Shown here one piece after another: positions 1 through 8,601 of a stretch of DNA of 64,000 bases. The position numbers and the translations under genes were made by a program. The stretch lies in assembly GCF_002850255.1 (NCBI RefSeq), contig NZ_CP022522.1:996097-1060096 (forward strand), in the 5' to 3' direction. Positions within the stretch are counted from its first letter, which is position 1. Every line of letters starts with the position of its first letter. The notes under the pieces were generated by a model, which did not search any database, was not told the origin of the DNA, and saw only the letters and a list, made by a program, of their open reading frames with translations. Source of the DNA: Pseudoalteromonas sp. NC201 (GTDB taxonomy: Bacteria > Pseudomonadota > Gammaproteobacteria > Enterobacterales > Alteromonadaceae).

Positions 1-221
1 CTGAGGCTGGGCCATATCGCTCGACCTCTTAGCTTTAGCACTAGCGCTTCAGCAAGGCTTGCGGTAATAAGGGCCAAAGCCAACTGGATCAATACACCAA
101 AACCAAAATAGTAGGTTTGGACTAAGATCCCGGGAATACAGGCTGCCATGACGGTCATCATGATTTTGTTGACCGACTTATGGCTATGATTGTGCGGGGA
201 TGAGGCCATGGTTAGTTTCAT
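1..221 (-). CDS. rsxD: RsxD/RnfD, electron transport complex subunit D (N-terminal part, cut by window edge)
   Basis: The first 73 or so codons of a membrane subunit of the Rsx/Rnf complex, which couples ferredoxin/NADH electron transfer to ion movement and in E. coli keeps SoxR reduced. The start ATG overlaps the rsxC stop by four bases (ATGA), the usual translational coupling in this operon. The visible N-terminus begins MKLTMASSPHNHSHKSVNK and runs into a first hydrophobic helix (MMTVMAACIPGILVQTYYF). The flavin-attachment Thr and the remaining helices lie outside the window. The identification rests on operon position plus the N-terminal sequence. Confidence 0.88.
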   Translation of the reverse strand, partial: MKLTMASSPHNHSHKSVNKIMMTVMAACIPGILVQTYYFGFGVLIQLALALITASLAEALVLKLRGRAIWPSL

Positions 222-3055
222 GACGGTTCATTTCCTTCTTGTTCTTTCGCTTGCTTCTTCGCTTTTGCTCTTGCAATTGCGGCTTTAACGGCGGCTTTTT
301 TACGTGCTTCAGGGCTAAGTGCTTGTTGCTGCTCAGATGTGCCCTCAGCATCTTGCTCTGTACCGCTGGAGTCTGTTTCTGATCCCGCCGTTGGCTCATT
401 TGCTTCTTTGTCTTGCTCACTCACGCTTTCGCCAGCTTCTTGTGCCTCTTTAGCGGCTTTTTTGGCCTTAGCTCTGGCAATTGCGGCGGCCACGGCGGCT
501 TTGCGTGGATCTTCCTCGGCGCTTGCCGTTGGAGCGGCTTCTGCTTGTTCGCTCACGCTTGCGCCAGCTTCTTCCGCCTCTTTAGCGGCTTTTTTGGCCT
601 TAGCTCTGGCAATTGCGGCAGCAACGGCGGCTTTACGTGGATCTTCCTCGGCGCTTTGTGTTGGAGCGGCTTCTGCTTGCTCGACTGTGCTCTCGCCAGC
701 TTCTTGTGCCTCTTTAGCAGCTTTCTTGGCCTTAGCTCTGGCAATTGCGGCGGCAACGGCGGCTTTGCGTGGATCTTCCTCGGGGCTTTCCGTTGGAGCG
801 GCTTCTGCTTGTTCGCTCACGCTTGCGCCAGCTTCTTCAGCCTCTTTAGCTGCTTTCTTGGCCTTAGCTCTGGCAATTGCGGCAGCAACGGCGGCTTTAC
901 GTGGATCTTCGTCAGCGTTATCGGTTTGAGCGCTTTGAGCAGCGTCTGCTTGCTCGCTTATGTTCTCGCCAGCTTCTTGTACCTCTTTAGCAGCTTTCTT
1001 GGCTTTAGCCCTGGCGATTGCGGCAGCAACGGCGGCTTTACGTGGATCTTCCTCGGCGCTTTCTGTTGGGGCGGCTTCTGCTTGTTCGCTCACGCTTGCG
1101 CCAGCTTCTTCCGCCTCTTTAGCAGCTTTCTTGGCCTTAGCTCTGGCAATTGCGGCAGCAACGGCAGCCTTTTTATCGCTTGGCGCTGCATTGGCTTCAG
1201 GTTCAGCTGTGTCTTCTGCGGCTGCTTTTTTGGCTTTAGCCCGGGCGATTGCAGCAGCTACGGCTGCCTTTTTATCATCTGCTGCGGCTGGCTCAGATTC
1301 AGGCGCAGTTTGGGCCGCGGCTTTTTTCGCCTTAGCGCGAGCAATGGCGGCGGCTACTGCATCTTTTTTATCTGTGCTTTCAGGCTGGTCAGTTTTTTCT
1401 TCTTTATATTTACGCGCCTGCGCTTTGCGTTTTGCACGCTCTTCAGCAATGGCGCTGTTATCCGGCTCTAACTCGCCGTTCTCACCTCGTTTGGCTTTGG
1501 CGCGTGCAATCGCAGCTTGGACCGCGGATTTATCTGACTGCTTATCTTTAACGCGTGAGAGTGCTTCTTGCACTTTTTCTTTATCTGCGGCTTTTGGTGC
1601 AGCGCCCGCCGAACGGCGTTTATGTTTATTTTGGCGTTCTTCTTGTTCGCGCTCTAAGCGCTCTTTTCTTGCCTCAAAACGCTCTTTAGCACGCTCTGCT
1701 TTGACTTGTTCGAGCTTTTGTTCGCGAATATCGGCTTTGGCTACACGATAGTATTGCACCAAGGGAATTTCGCTCGGGCAAACATAAGAGCACGCACCAC
1801 ATTCGATACAGTCAAAGAGGTTGTATTCCTCTAACTTTTGGTACTCTTTGCCTTTAGCAAACCATTGTAACTGCTGTGGTAATAAGCTTTGAGGGCAGGC
1901 ATCTGCACAGGCACTACAGCGAATACATGCCTTTTCATCACCCGGGATCGCAAGTTCTTGGTTGTCTGGCGCGAGTATACAGTTGGTGGTTTTGACCACA
2001 GGGATCCTAACCGATGGTAAAGTAAAGCCCATCATTGGACCACCCATGACGACGCGCTGCGCCTCTACTGGCGAAAAGCCTTGTGAGTCTAGCAGGTGCT
2101 TTATTTCAGTGCCGAGTAAAGCCCACACGTTGCTTGGCTGAGTAATGGTATTACCAGTTACGGTAACTACGCGCTCAATAAGTGGTTTACCCTCAAAAAT
2201 GGCTTGCCAAATTGCGAACAGTGTTCCAACGTTCTGCACCAGTACGCCGATATCCGCTGGTATTCCAGCACTTGGTACTTCTTTGGAAGTTAATAGCTTG
2301 ACCAGTTGCTTTTCACCACCAGAAGGGTATTTGGTTGGCACACTACGGACTAAGATATTCTGATTATGCTGAGCCGCCACGGTGATAGCTGCAATAGCCT
2401 CAGGTTTATTATCTTCTATGCCAAACAGCACTTTTTGTGGCTTCAATATACCTTGTAGCACTTCGACGCCTGCGATGATTTCTTTGGCGTGCTCACGCAT
2501 CAAACGATCATCGGCTGTAATATATGGTTCGCACTCAATGCCATTGACGACTAAAAACTCAATGGGCTTTGGGCTGTCTGCTTTAACATAGGTTGGGAAT
2601 CCCGCACCGCCCATACCGGCAATACCAGCTTGGTGGATAATATCGATAAGCTGTTTGTTATCAAGCGTGCTAATGTCGCTAATAGGATTCAGTGGTGTCC
2701 ACTTATCTTCACCGTCTGGGTGCAAAATAATACTGAGCTCAGGTAGCGCGGATGGATGCGCCGACGGCATCGGTTTTATCGCTTCAATGGTGCCAGATGT
2801 GGGGGCGTGAATGGGCAGCGACCAGTTCGTGCCTGGAGCCGTCAATGCTTGACCCTTAAGGACGTGATCGCCAGAGTTAACTAACAGGCTACCATTGGCA
2901 CCAATGTGCTGCTTTAGTGGCAGGATTAGTTTATCAGGCAAAGGTAAACGAGCAATCGGTTGCTGGTTGGATAATGTCTTTTGCTCTGGTGGATGGATGC
3001 CACCTGGGAACTGCCACAGTTTTCCGCTTTCTATTTGTTCAAGTAATGTTTCCAC
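218..3055 (-). CDS. rsxC: RsxC/RnfC, electron transport complex subunit C with expanded Ala/Lys-rich repeat tail
   Basis: Peripheral subunit of the Rsx/Rnf complex, expected to bind NADH/FMN and relay electrons through Fe-S clusters at the inner face of the membrane. Residues 1 to about 350 form the conserved core, with glycine-rich nucleotide-binding stretches (GMGGAGFPTYVK; PSGGEKQL). Two 4Fe-4S motifs follow: CIRCSACADACP from C377 and CIECGACSYVCP from C416. After about residue 460 the protein is highly charged, then made of tandem units around AAVAAAIARAKAKKAAKE separated by acidic linkers. At 945 residues it is clearly longer than E. coli RsxC (about 740), and the excess is the repeat tail. 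RsxC tails are known to vary in length. The gene sits nine bases after rsxB and overlaps rsxD. Confidence 0.97.
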   Translation of the reverse strand: METLLEQIESGKLWQFPGGIHPPEQKTLSNQQPIARLPLPDKLILPLKQHIGANGSLLVNSGDHVLKGQALTAPGTNWSLPIHAPTSGTIEAIKPMPSAHPSALPELSIILHPDGEDKWTPLNPISDISTLDNKQLIDIIHQAGIAGMGGAGFPTYVKADSPKPIEFLVVNGIECEPYITADDRLMREHAKEIIAGVEVLQGILKPQKVLFGIEDNKPEAIAAITVAAQHNQNILVRSVPTKYPSGGEKQLVKLLTSKEVPSAGIPADIGVLVQNVGTLFAIWQAIFEGKPLIERVVTVTGNTITQPSNVWALLGTEIKHLLDSQGFSPVEAQRVVMGGPMMGFTLPSVRIPVVKTTNCILAPDNQELAIPGDEKACIRCSACADACPQSLLPQQLQWFAKGKEYQKLEEYNLFDCIECGACSYVCPSEIPLVQYYRVAKADIREQKLEQVKAERAKERFEARKERLEREQEERQNKHKRRSAGAAPKAADKEKVQEALSRVKDKQSDKSAVQAAIARAKAKRGENGELEPDNSAIAEERAKRKAQARKYKEEKTDQPESTDKKDAVAAAIARAKAKKAAAQTAPESEPAAADDKKAAVAAAIARAKAKKAAAEDTAEPEANAAPSDKKAAVAAAIARAKAKKAAKEAEEAGASVSEQAEAAPTESAEEDPRKAAVAAAIARAKAKKAAKEVQEAGENISEQADAAQSAQTDNADEDPRKAAVAAAIARAKAKKAAKEAEEAGASVSEQAEAAPTESPEEDPRKAAVAAAIARAKAKKAAKEAQEAGESTVEQAEAAPTQSAEEDPRKAAVAAAIARAKAKKAAKEAEEAGASVSEQAEAAPTASAEEDPRKAAVAAAIARAKAKKAAKEAQEAGESVSEQDKEANEPTAGSETDSSGTEQDAEGTSEQQQALSPEARKKAAVKAAIARAKAKKQAKEQEGNEPS
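418..1176 (-). repeat. In-frame tandem repeat within rsxC (about 132 bp, 44 codons)
   Basis: Direct DNA repeats encode the RsxC tail. The shared word GTGGATCTTC recurs at 505, 637, 769, 901 and 1042, giving spacings of 132, 132, 132 and 141 bp. Each unit encodes DPRKAAVAAAIARAKAKK followed by an acidic linker (SEQAEAAPT-like). Weaker copies of the AIARAKAKK core continue to about 1530. Every period is a multiple of three, so copy-number change would not break the frame. Confidence 0.93.
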
Positions 3056-3064
3056 TTAAACCTC

Positions 3065-3619
3065 TTAATCAATCTGTGTCACAGGAATGGCGTCTAGCTG
3101 CCACTTCCACGTTTGCTTGGTCTGTGCAACCGGGATCATATCAATACAATCGACCGGGCAGGGCTCGACACACAGATCGCAGCCTGTGCACTCGTCGATG
3201 AGCACGGTGTGCATTTGTCTGGTTGCACCAACGATAGCATCCACGGGGCAAGCTTGAATGCATTTGGTACAGCCAATACATTCGTCTTCACGAATGTAAG
3301 CCACTTTCTTGACCGGCTCTGCGTCTTCTCCGCCAGCCAGTGGCTTTGCTTCTACGCCCATTAAGTCCGCCAGTTTTTTCACTGTAGCTTCACCGCCGGG
3401 AGGGCATTTATTTACGTCATCGCCATTCGCAATCGCTTCAGCGTAAGGTCGACAGCCGGGATAGCCACACTGGCCGCATTGAGTTTGTGGCAGAATAGCG
3501 TCTATTTGTTCAACAATTGGGTTGCTTTCAACTCGGTATTTCACTGCTGCATAGCCAAGCACAATACCAAAAATAAGCGCCAGCGCACCCAGTGCAAGTA
3601 ATGCGTAAAGTAATGTCAT
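3065..3619 (-). CDS. rsxB: RsxB/RnfB, electron transport complex ferredoxin-like subunit B
   Basis: Ferredoxin-type subunit of the Rsx/Rnf complex, which passes electrons between soluble donors and the membrane partners. The 184-residue protein has one N-terminal membrane helix (residues about 2-24), then a 4Fe-4S motif [16 protein letters not shown], then two bacterial ferredoxin motifs, [12 protein letters not shown] and [12 protein letters not shown]. Length and domain order match the family. It lies two bases downstream of rsxA and nine bases upstream of rsxC, so the genes are almost certainly cotranscribed. Confidence 0.97.
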   Translation of the reverse strand: MTLLYALLALGALALIFGIVLGYAAVKYRVESNPIVEQIDAILPQTQCGQCGYPGCRPYAEAIANGDDVNKCPPGGEATVKKLADLMGVEAKPLAGGEDAEPVKKVAYIREDECIGCTKCIQACPVDAIVGATRQMHTVLIDECTGCDLCVEPCPVDCIDMIPVAQTKQTWKWQLDAIPVTQID

Positions 3620-3621
3620 AT

Positions 3622-4203
3622 CTAAAACTTAACCAATCCAGAAAAGCCCATAAACGCAAGCGACATAAGTCCTGCGGTGATCATCGCTATCGATGCGCCT
3701 TTAAAGGGTGTCGGCACGTCAGCGACAGCCAAACGCTCACGCAAAGCGGCGAATAGCACCAAAACCATAGAAAAGCCAACCGCGGCGCCAAAACCATAGA
3801 CTGCAGACTCTAAAAAGGTGTGGTCTTTTTTGATATTAAGTAGTGCGACGCCTAGTACAGCGCAGTTGGTGGTGATCAAAGGTAAGAAAATTCCCAGTAA
3901 TCGATACAAGGTTGGACTGGTTTTACGTACCACCATCTCTGTAAATTGCACAACCACAGCGATAACCAAAATAAAGCTCATCGTTCTTAAAAAAGTGAGA
4001 TCGAGCGGCAATAAAATATACTGATTGACCAAATAGCTGGTGACTGAGGCTAGCGTAAGAACAAAGGTGGTCGCTAACGACATTCCCACTGCGGTATCCA
4101 ATTTTCCAGATACCCCCATAAATGGACATAAGCCCAAAAATTGGACTAAAACGAAGTTATTCACCAGCACGGTGCCAATGAGCAACAAAATGTATTCGGT
4201 CAT
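3622..4203 (-). CDS. rsxA: RsxA/RnfA, electron transport complex membrane subunit A
   Basis: Integral membrane subunit of the Rsx/Rnf complex, 193 residues and almost wholly hydrophobic, with about six predicted helices. Family-typical stretches include [18 protein letters not shown] near the N-terminus and [13 protein letters not shown] in the middle; the conserved Cys residues of these stretches are thought to hold a shared Fe-S centre with RsxE. It is the first gene of the visible operon A-B-C-D. A Shine-Dalgarno-like AGAGGCAGGA precedes the ATG. No convincing -35/-10 pair was found in the 100 bp upstream. Confidence 0.97.
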   Translation of the reverse strand: MTEYILLLIGTVLVNNFVLVQFLGLCPFMGVSGKLDTAVGMSLATTFVLTLASVTSYLVNQYILLPLDLTFLRTMSFILVIAVVVQFTEMVVRKTSPTLYRLLGIFLPLITTNCAVLGVALLNIKKDHTFLESAVYGFGAAVGFSMVLVLFAALRERLAVADVPTPFKGASIAMITAGLMSLAFMGFSGLVKF

Positions 4204-4304
4204 TCCTGCCTCTATAACTTATTCACTTTATGCGGGTTTTCCCGTCAAATCGAGGTGATAGTTAACTGTATTAAAGAACTTACTAGGTGCAAGTTTTGAC
4301 TGGA

Positions 4305-4341
4305 TTTAATTCTGCTAAAAATACTTTTTAGTAGAATTAAA
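4305..4341. repeat. Near-perfect 17-bp AT-rich inverted repeat
   Basis: Two arms, 4305-4321 and 4325-4341, are inverted copies with a single G/A difference (a G-U pair in RNA) around a three-base loop TAC. The transcript would fold into a very long, tight hairpin rich in A-U pairs. It lies about 100 bp upstream of rsxA, between two minus-strand genes. The role is unknown: a terminator of upstream read-through, a processing site or a decayed mobile element are all possible. Confidence 0.75.
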
Positions 4342-4762
4342 CCGATAGCACCGTTCCGCTTTGAATTTTTTAAGTGAAAACATGTGCTTTGCTATCATTT
4401 AAGCTAGCGTCTCACATTTTATGAGGCTGTAGCTTGTCATGTAATGCTGACAGTTTTCATTCAGTTATTAGCAAGTAATCCTAATTCAGAGTTTGCTTAT
4501 CAGGCTAAATATATGATTTTTTAGCAATAAAATCATGGTGATAGAGTGATTTTATTGCTAGATATTGGATTACCGCTAGCGCCGAAATAATCTTCAAGCT
4601 TATCTTTGTGAACTTCTTAAGATCCCATGGACAAACTTGAATGATAATTCCTGCCAATAGTAACACAGATTGTAACAGGTGTGGCAAATGATAGTGTGCG
4701 AAAGTCAGCGTAATGGCAGCGGGAAAGTGAGGGGTAAAGAAGCTGCCCTTAGAGCTTTTTGC

Positions 4763-4794
4763 GAGCTTGGATAATAGGTGAATTATCCAAGCTC
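4763..4794 (-). terminator. Hairpin just after the GGDEF-EAL gene, possible terminator
   Basis: A perfect 12-bp stem (GAGCTTGGATAA and its complement) with an eight-base loop begins eight bases beyond the stop codon of the minus-strand GGDEF-EAL gene. On that strand the stem is followed by GCAAAAAGC rather than a clean U-run, so intrinsic termination is plausible but not textbook. Confidence 0.55.
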
Positions 4795-4801
4795 TGGTTA
4801 C

Positions 4802-6745
4802 TTAGATTTCTTTCGGCTTTTCGATGTAATAGCCTTGTACACCGTCCAAACAAAGCGTTTCGACTATATGTTTCTCTTCTTGGCTCTCGATACCTTCGGC
4901 AAATACGTTGACACCGATACGGTGCGCAAGGTCAACCATTAAACGCATAAAGTATTGATTATTCTTGTCTTCTTCAAGACCACGAGTATAGCTCGCATCC
5001 ATTTTGATATAGTCAGGTTTTAAGTCTCTAAAAAACTTAAACGACGTTAAACCCACACCAAAACGCTCAACGGTGATACGAGCGCCGGCACGATGCACCA
5101 TGTCAATAAAGCGCTTACTGGCTTTAATATTTTGCTGTAAGCCAAACTCGCTAACTTCAAATACCAGTTTAGAGGCGAGATTGGTTTCTTTTAACAAACG
5201 ACGCTCTAACCAGATCACAAATTGATCGTTATGAGCGCTCGATGCGGTGACATTGATCCCAAAATACTTTTCATTAAAGTTACGCGTTTTGATAAGTTCT
5301 AGCGAGGTGTCGATGATCAGCTGATCAATCTCGATGGCCATTTCCAGCTTTTCCGCCATGGCAAGGAAAGAAGCCGTTGGTAGCATCTGTCCTTCTTCAG
5401 TTTTGAAGCGAGACTGGATCTCAGCATAGGCCTTAGAATTTTTACCAATTGGCATGATATTTTGCATCATCAAGCTAACACGTTTGCTGTTGATCACATC
5501 GCGGATCACGCGACGCCAGTTTTGGTTGCCAAATCCAGCACTAACGTTATTCACTAGGTCAGATTCACGCTGAATATGCCAAGCATTGGCTTGCTTGCTT
5601 TGTGCCATACTCATGGCATTATCAACAACCGAGAGTAGCTCTCCAAGTGGTTTACCGTTCTCGTAAGGTACAATCCCAGTGTTTGCAACCGATGATAGTT
5701 CTTGGTTTTGCTGGAACTGAGTAAAACGCGCTTGCAGTGTTTCACCAAACTCTTCCGCTTCTTTACTTGGCACATTGGGTAAGATCACTGCAAAATCGGA
5801 ACTATTTAAACGGAACACCTGGCTGCCGGCATAAGTACCGGTGACGTGTTTGATGATATCCGATACCGACTTAATGTATTCATCACCTTTTTGATAACCA
5901 CGAGTTTGGTTAATGACCTGCAATTCAGAACAGCGGATCATCGCCAACGAGCCAAATGCCTTTTTAGCTGATGACTCGATATACTGCTCGTAATGTTCAA
6001 CGAACATATTGCGGTTGCCAAGATCGGTGACTACATCTTTATACGCTTCTTGCTTGATAGTGTGAGCGGCATTTTTAATGTCTTCTTGCTTTGACTTTAA
6101 AAAGCTAGCTAATCGTTTAAAAGAGGGGACTAAATCATGCCCGAGTTCCGCCACTTTGCCATCATTAAAATCAAACTCAATATTGTCGGTAACTTGGTTT
6201 TGTGTGATGTATGAATCTACCGCACTGGCCACGGTCATACTGACGTTGCGATTGAGCTTCTTATAGACGCCTTGCATAAAGAAAACAGGAATAAAGGCAA
6301 CTAACGCTGAAATAACGATAAGTAGCAGTAGGGCTTGTTGTAGTAATTGCGCCTGACTTTGTGCATTGATCAAGAATTCAATTTTGATGTCTTTGGTATC
6401 GTTAACAGCAAATTGGGGGCGAATAGCATTGATATTTGATTCTATGAGTTCGGCGATAAAGGGGAGGTTGCTTGGTGTGTTGACTTGCAAAACAGTTTGG
6501 CCGTCAAAGTCTCGTACGATAAAAGTTGAGAAAACATCCCCGCTATTTAAGGCCTGACGGATATGTTCAGGAGTAACTTCAGTGAGTTTCTTATCCTTTA
6601 TATACTCTGTCACCATGGTATGGGCACTTTGTTGTGCTTTGTTGATTGCAGAGTCAAAACTTGTTGCGAAAAAAAAGCTACCAATCAAGGAGAATAATAG
6701 CCAAGAGGTGACTTGGAGTACGATAAGTTTTTTAAAACCAGCCAT
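4802..6745 (-). CDS. Membrane-bound degenerate GGDEF-EAL protein of the CsrD/MshH/LapD type
   Basis: 647 residues with two membrane helices (about 7-27 and 135-158) bracketing a periplasmic segment of roughly 105 residues, then a cytoplasmic coil, a GGDEF domain and an EAL domain. Both signature motifs are degenerate: the GGDEF loop reads SSDFA (315-319, compare HRSDF in CsrD) and the EAL triplet is replaced by EIQ (442-444). I therefore infer a non-enzymatic role, as receptor or adaptor. The length matches E. coli CsrD (646), a targeting factor for CsrB/C decay. The C-terminal part (DLKPDYIKMDASYTRGL; DGVQGYYI) also looks LapD-like. No lapG or msh genes lie nearby, so the exact subfamily is open. 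Confidence 0.85.
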   Translation of the reverse strand: MAGFKKLIVLQVTSWLLFSLIGSFFFATSFDSAINKAQQSAHTMVTEYIKDKKLTEVTPEHIRQALNSGDVFSTFIVRDFDGQTVLQVNTPSNLPFIAELIESNINAIRPQFAVNDTKDIKIEFLINAQSQAQLLQQALLLLIVISALVAFIPVFFMQGVYKKLNRNVSMTVASAVDSYITQNQVTDNIEFDFNDGKVAELGHDLVPSFKRLASFLKSKQEDIKNAAHTIKQEAYKDVVTDLGNRNMFVEHYEQYIESSAKKAFGSLAMIRCSELQVINQTRGYQKGDEYIKSVSDIIKHVTGTYAGSQVFRLNSSDFAVILPNVPSKEAEEFGETLQARFTQFQQNQELSSVANTGIVPYENGKPLGELLSVVDNAMSMAQSKQANAWHIQRESDLVNNVSAGFGNQNWRRVIRDVINSKRVSLMMQNIMPIGKNSKAYAEIQSRFKTEEGQMLPTASFLAMAEKLEMAIEIDQLIIDTSLELIKTRNFNEKYFGINVTASSAHNDQFVIWLERRLLKETNLASKLVFEVSEFGLQQNIKASKRFIDMVHRAGARITVERFGVGLTSFKFFRDLKPDYIKMDASYTRGLEEDKNNQYFMRLMVDLAHRIGVNVFAEGIESQEEKHIVETLCLDGVQGYYIEKPKEI

Positions 6746-6932
6746 AGTACGCTTCTTAAAGAGAGTTATTCCATAGTATCGGGTGCATTGCCAATTTCTT
6801 TATCAAATTCATCGGTTTGATTTTTGTCTGGTCGATAAATTGCAGAGAAGGTTGTTATTCGGGCAAATGCAGTGAGAATATTGCTTGTAGAGTAGTGTAA
6901 ATGCTGGAAAAAGTCTAATGCTTTCGTGGAAT

Positions 6933-7009
6933 TGGCTCCCCCTCCCCGACTCGAACGGGGGACCTGCGGATTAACAGTCCGTCGCTCTAACCAACTGAGC
7001 TAAGGGGGA
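6933..7009 (-). tRNA. tRNA-Asn (GTT), last of four in the cluster
   Basis: 77 nt including the encoded CCA. The acceptor stem is TCCCCCT/AGGGGGA, the anticodon loop CTGTTAA gives anticodon GTT, and the T-loop reads TTCGAGT. It is identical to the three other copies and is the most promoter-distal. Confidence 0.98.
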
Positions 7010-7056
7010 ACAATTTGGAACTTTAGGAATGCTCTTTTGAGCACTATCTTATTGAT

Positions 7057-7133
7057 TGGCTCCCCCTCCCCGACTCGAACGGGGGACCTGCGGATTAACA
7101 GTCCGTCGCTCTAACCAACTGAGCTAAGGGGGA
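7057..7133 (-). tRNA. tRNA-Asn (GTT), third of four
   Basis: Identical 77-nt copy of the tRNA-Asn gene with encoded CCA. The spacer to the next copy downstream is 47 bp. Confidence 0.98.
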
Positions 7134-7167
7134 ACTACAATAAAATGTTGACTTTCCGGTGAAGGAG

Positions 7168-7244
7168 TGGCTCCCCCTCCCCGACTCGAACGGGGGACCT
7201 GCGGATTAACAGTCCGTCGCTCTAACCAACTGAGCTAAGGGGGA
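7168..7244 (-). tRNA. tRNA-Asn (GTT), second of four
   Basis: Identical 77-nt copy of the tRNA-Asn gene with encoded CCA. The spacer to the next copy downstream is 34 bp. Confidence 0.98.
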
Positions 7245-7263
7245 ATAGTCAAGTGTGAGAATT

Positions 7264-7340
7264 TGGCTCCCCCTCCCCGACTCGAACGGGGGACCTGCGG
7301 ATTAACAGTCCGTCGCTCTAACCAACTGAGCTAAGGGGGA
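7264..7340 (-). tRNA. tRNA-Asn (GTT), first of four (promoter-proximal)
   Basis: Identical 77-nt copy of the tRNA-Asn gene with encoded CCA, nearest to the promoter at 7364-7392. The spacer to the second copy is 19 bp. Confidence 0.98.
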
Positions 7341-7363
7341 AGCGTATCTCTCAACGGGGCGAA

Positions 7364-7392
7364 ATATTAATGACGACATTGCAAGGTGTCAA
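7364..7392 (-). promoter_or_regulatory. Strong sigma70 promoter of the tRNA-Asn cluster
   Basis: On the minus strand a perfect -35 TTGACA (7387-7392) and a near-consensus -10 TAATAT (7364-7369) are separated by exactly 17 bp. The discriminator after the -10 is GC-rich (TTCGCCCC), as in stringently controlled stable-RNA promoters. The start would fall about 15-20 bp before the first tRNA-Asn. Confidence 0.9.
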
Positions 7393-8601
7393 CCACTAAA
7401 ATCACAGAAACGTAAAAAACTCTACTAAGCGATGAATTAATGCGCTATTTGTTGGCTTTTTAGCTTGTTTAGTATTATTGATATAGGTCCTGTTGACCTT
7501 TGCGGTTTGATTTTTGTTCCCCTGAGTGGGTTTTGAGCGCGGCGCTCGACTTGCCGCCTAGTAATCTAAGCAAAAGTTGAGTGATAGGTAATTTATCATC
7601 GTTAATATAATGACTCTTAGCGAGTTTCGGTTTCAAAAACCTCATATCATGAAGAGCTGCAAAATATGAAATAGAAGCTGTTGTATAAAATTCCTAAATC
7701 ATCATGTAGGGGGATGTCGAATAAAATTAACATATACAGTGTTTACTGTTTATCTATACAGTGATATATTCTGTTTAATGTATTTTTTGAACGTTTTGTT
7801 TGAATTATATCCCTAACTGCTCATTTTATGATGTTTTCTTGAGATCTTTAAATCATTGCAATTGTCACGTGAATGAGATCAATGAGGGTGAATAGTGTGA
7901 TATTGATAATCTCTATTTAAACGCGGTGTAGCAAACAGTAAGTAGTTACTATCGTCAAAGTGAGAATCAATAAATTAATAAAAAGTTCAATTAAAACAGT
8001 TGTATATGTGATCCTCGTTATTTTTAGTAGCTAGATGCTTTTTACTTCCAGAAGCAAGGTTAGTCTAGAGATCTAAATTGATCCAGTTGTTGTTTTAAGA
8101 ATGATCACACTAAACTCGCCGTTGATCAAAATTACTCCAAGCTGAAAACCTTTATTCTATTGGCTTGGAGCGACTTATCCACGGAATCTGTGGATAACAT
8201 TGTTTATTATTATTTGAGAAGTATTGCAAGACTATGAAATTAGGGCGCTGCAGCCGTTTCAAGTAAAATTCGATAAATATTTAATTTCAACAATATCAAT
8301 AGCTTATATTTGATTGGTTATTTTTGTTTATTTGTTGCTCAGTGTGAAGCTTTTATGAACTTTTTACCTTTTTGGTTGTGCAAAAAACATGCTACTTTGC
8401 AAGCGAGGTTGTAACTTTTTTGTCAAAACTTACTGAATCGTTATTTTCAACACTAAACCTTAATCCTGTGACGTAACACAAGCTTTTTATAGGTAACTGT
8501 TGCTAATTTAGACTTTATAACGACTCTTAACGTTTCCCGCATAGCGTCAACATCTTGAATAGCATACAATGAGCCGCTTAAAGTATCAGAAATAGGTTGT
8601 T
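7393..8601. other. Long geneless AT-rich region with GATC cluster and DnaA-box-like pair
   Basis: About 1.2 kb without a convincing reading frame, between the tRNA-Asn promoter and the MATE gene. GATC occurs seven times in 285 bp (7843, 7877, 8010, 8070, 8080, 8103, 8124), where about one is expected by chance. Some 50 bp further on, two inverted DnaA-box-like nonamers face each other: TTATCCACG at 8175-8183 and, on the minus strand, a perfect TTATCCACA at 8189-8197. The rest is AT-rich with no clear hairpin or promoter. The function is unknown. Confidence 0.6.

Larger units (their letters stand above)
4204..4801. other. Intergenic stretch with three hairpins and no convincing gene
   Basis: This 598-bp gap between rsxA and the GGDEF-EAL gene holds three inverted repeats (4305-4341, 4522-4560, 4763-4794). 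The repeat at 4522-4535 / 4547-4560 is a perfect 14-bp stem (TAGCAATAAAATCA) with an 11-base loop. A possible 60-codon hydrophobic minus-strand frame lies at 4505-4687, but it has no visible ribosome-binding site and overlaps the middle hairpin, so I do not call it a gene. The density of hairpins is the main feature. Confidence 0.6.

Noticed and set aside
339..1751. Long plus-strand reading frames over the rsxC repeat region (Ser/Ala-rich and Cys/Phe-rich translations)
   Set aside because: They are the antisense of the tandem repeat in rsxC; the repeat keeps several frames open. No ribosome site, and the composition is that of a shadow.
4505..4687. 60-codon hydrophobic frame on the minus strand
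   Set aside because: No visible ribosome site, and its end overlaps a perfect hairpin; hydrophobicity in an AT-rich gap is weak evidence.
8175..8197. Chromosomal oriC
   Set aside because: Only two DnaA-box-like sites, no 13-mer array, and no mnmG, mioC, dnaA or parAB genes close by. Reported only as a possible DnaA-binding locus.
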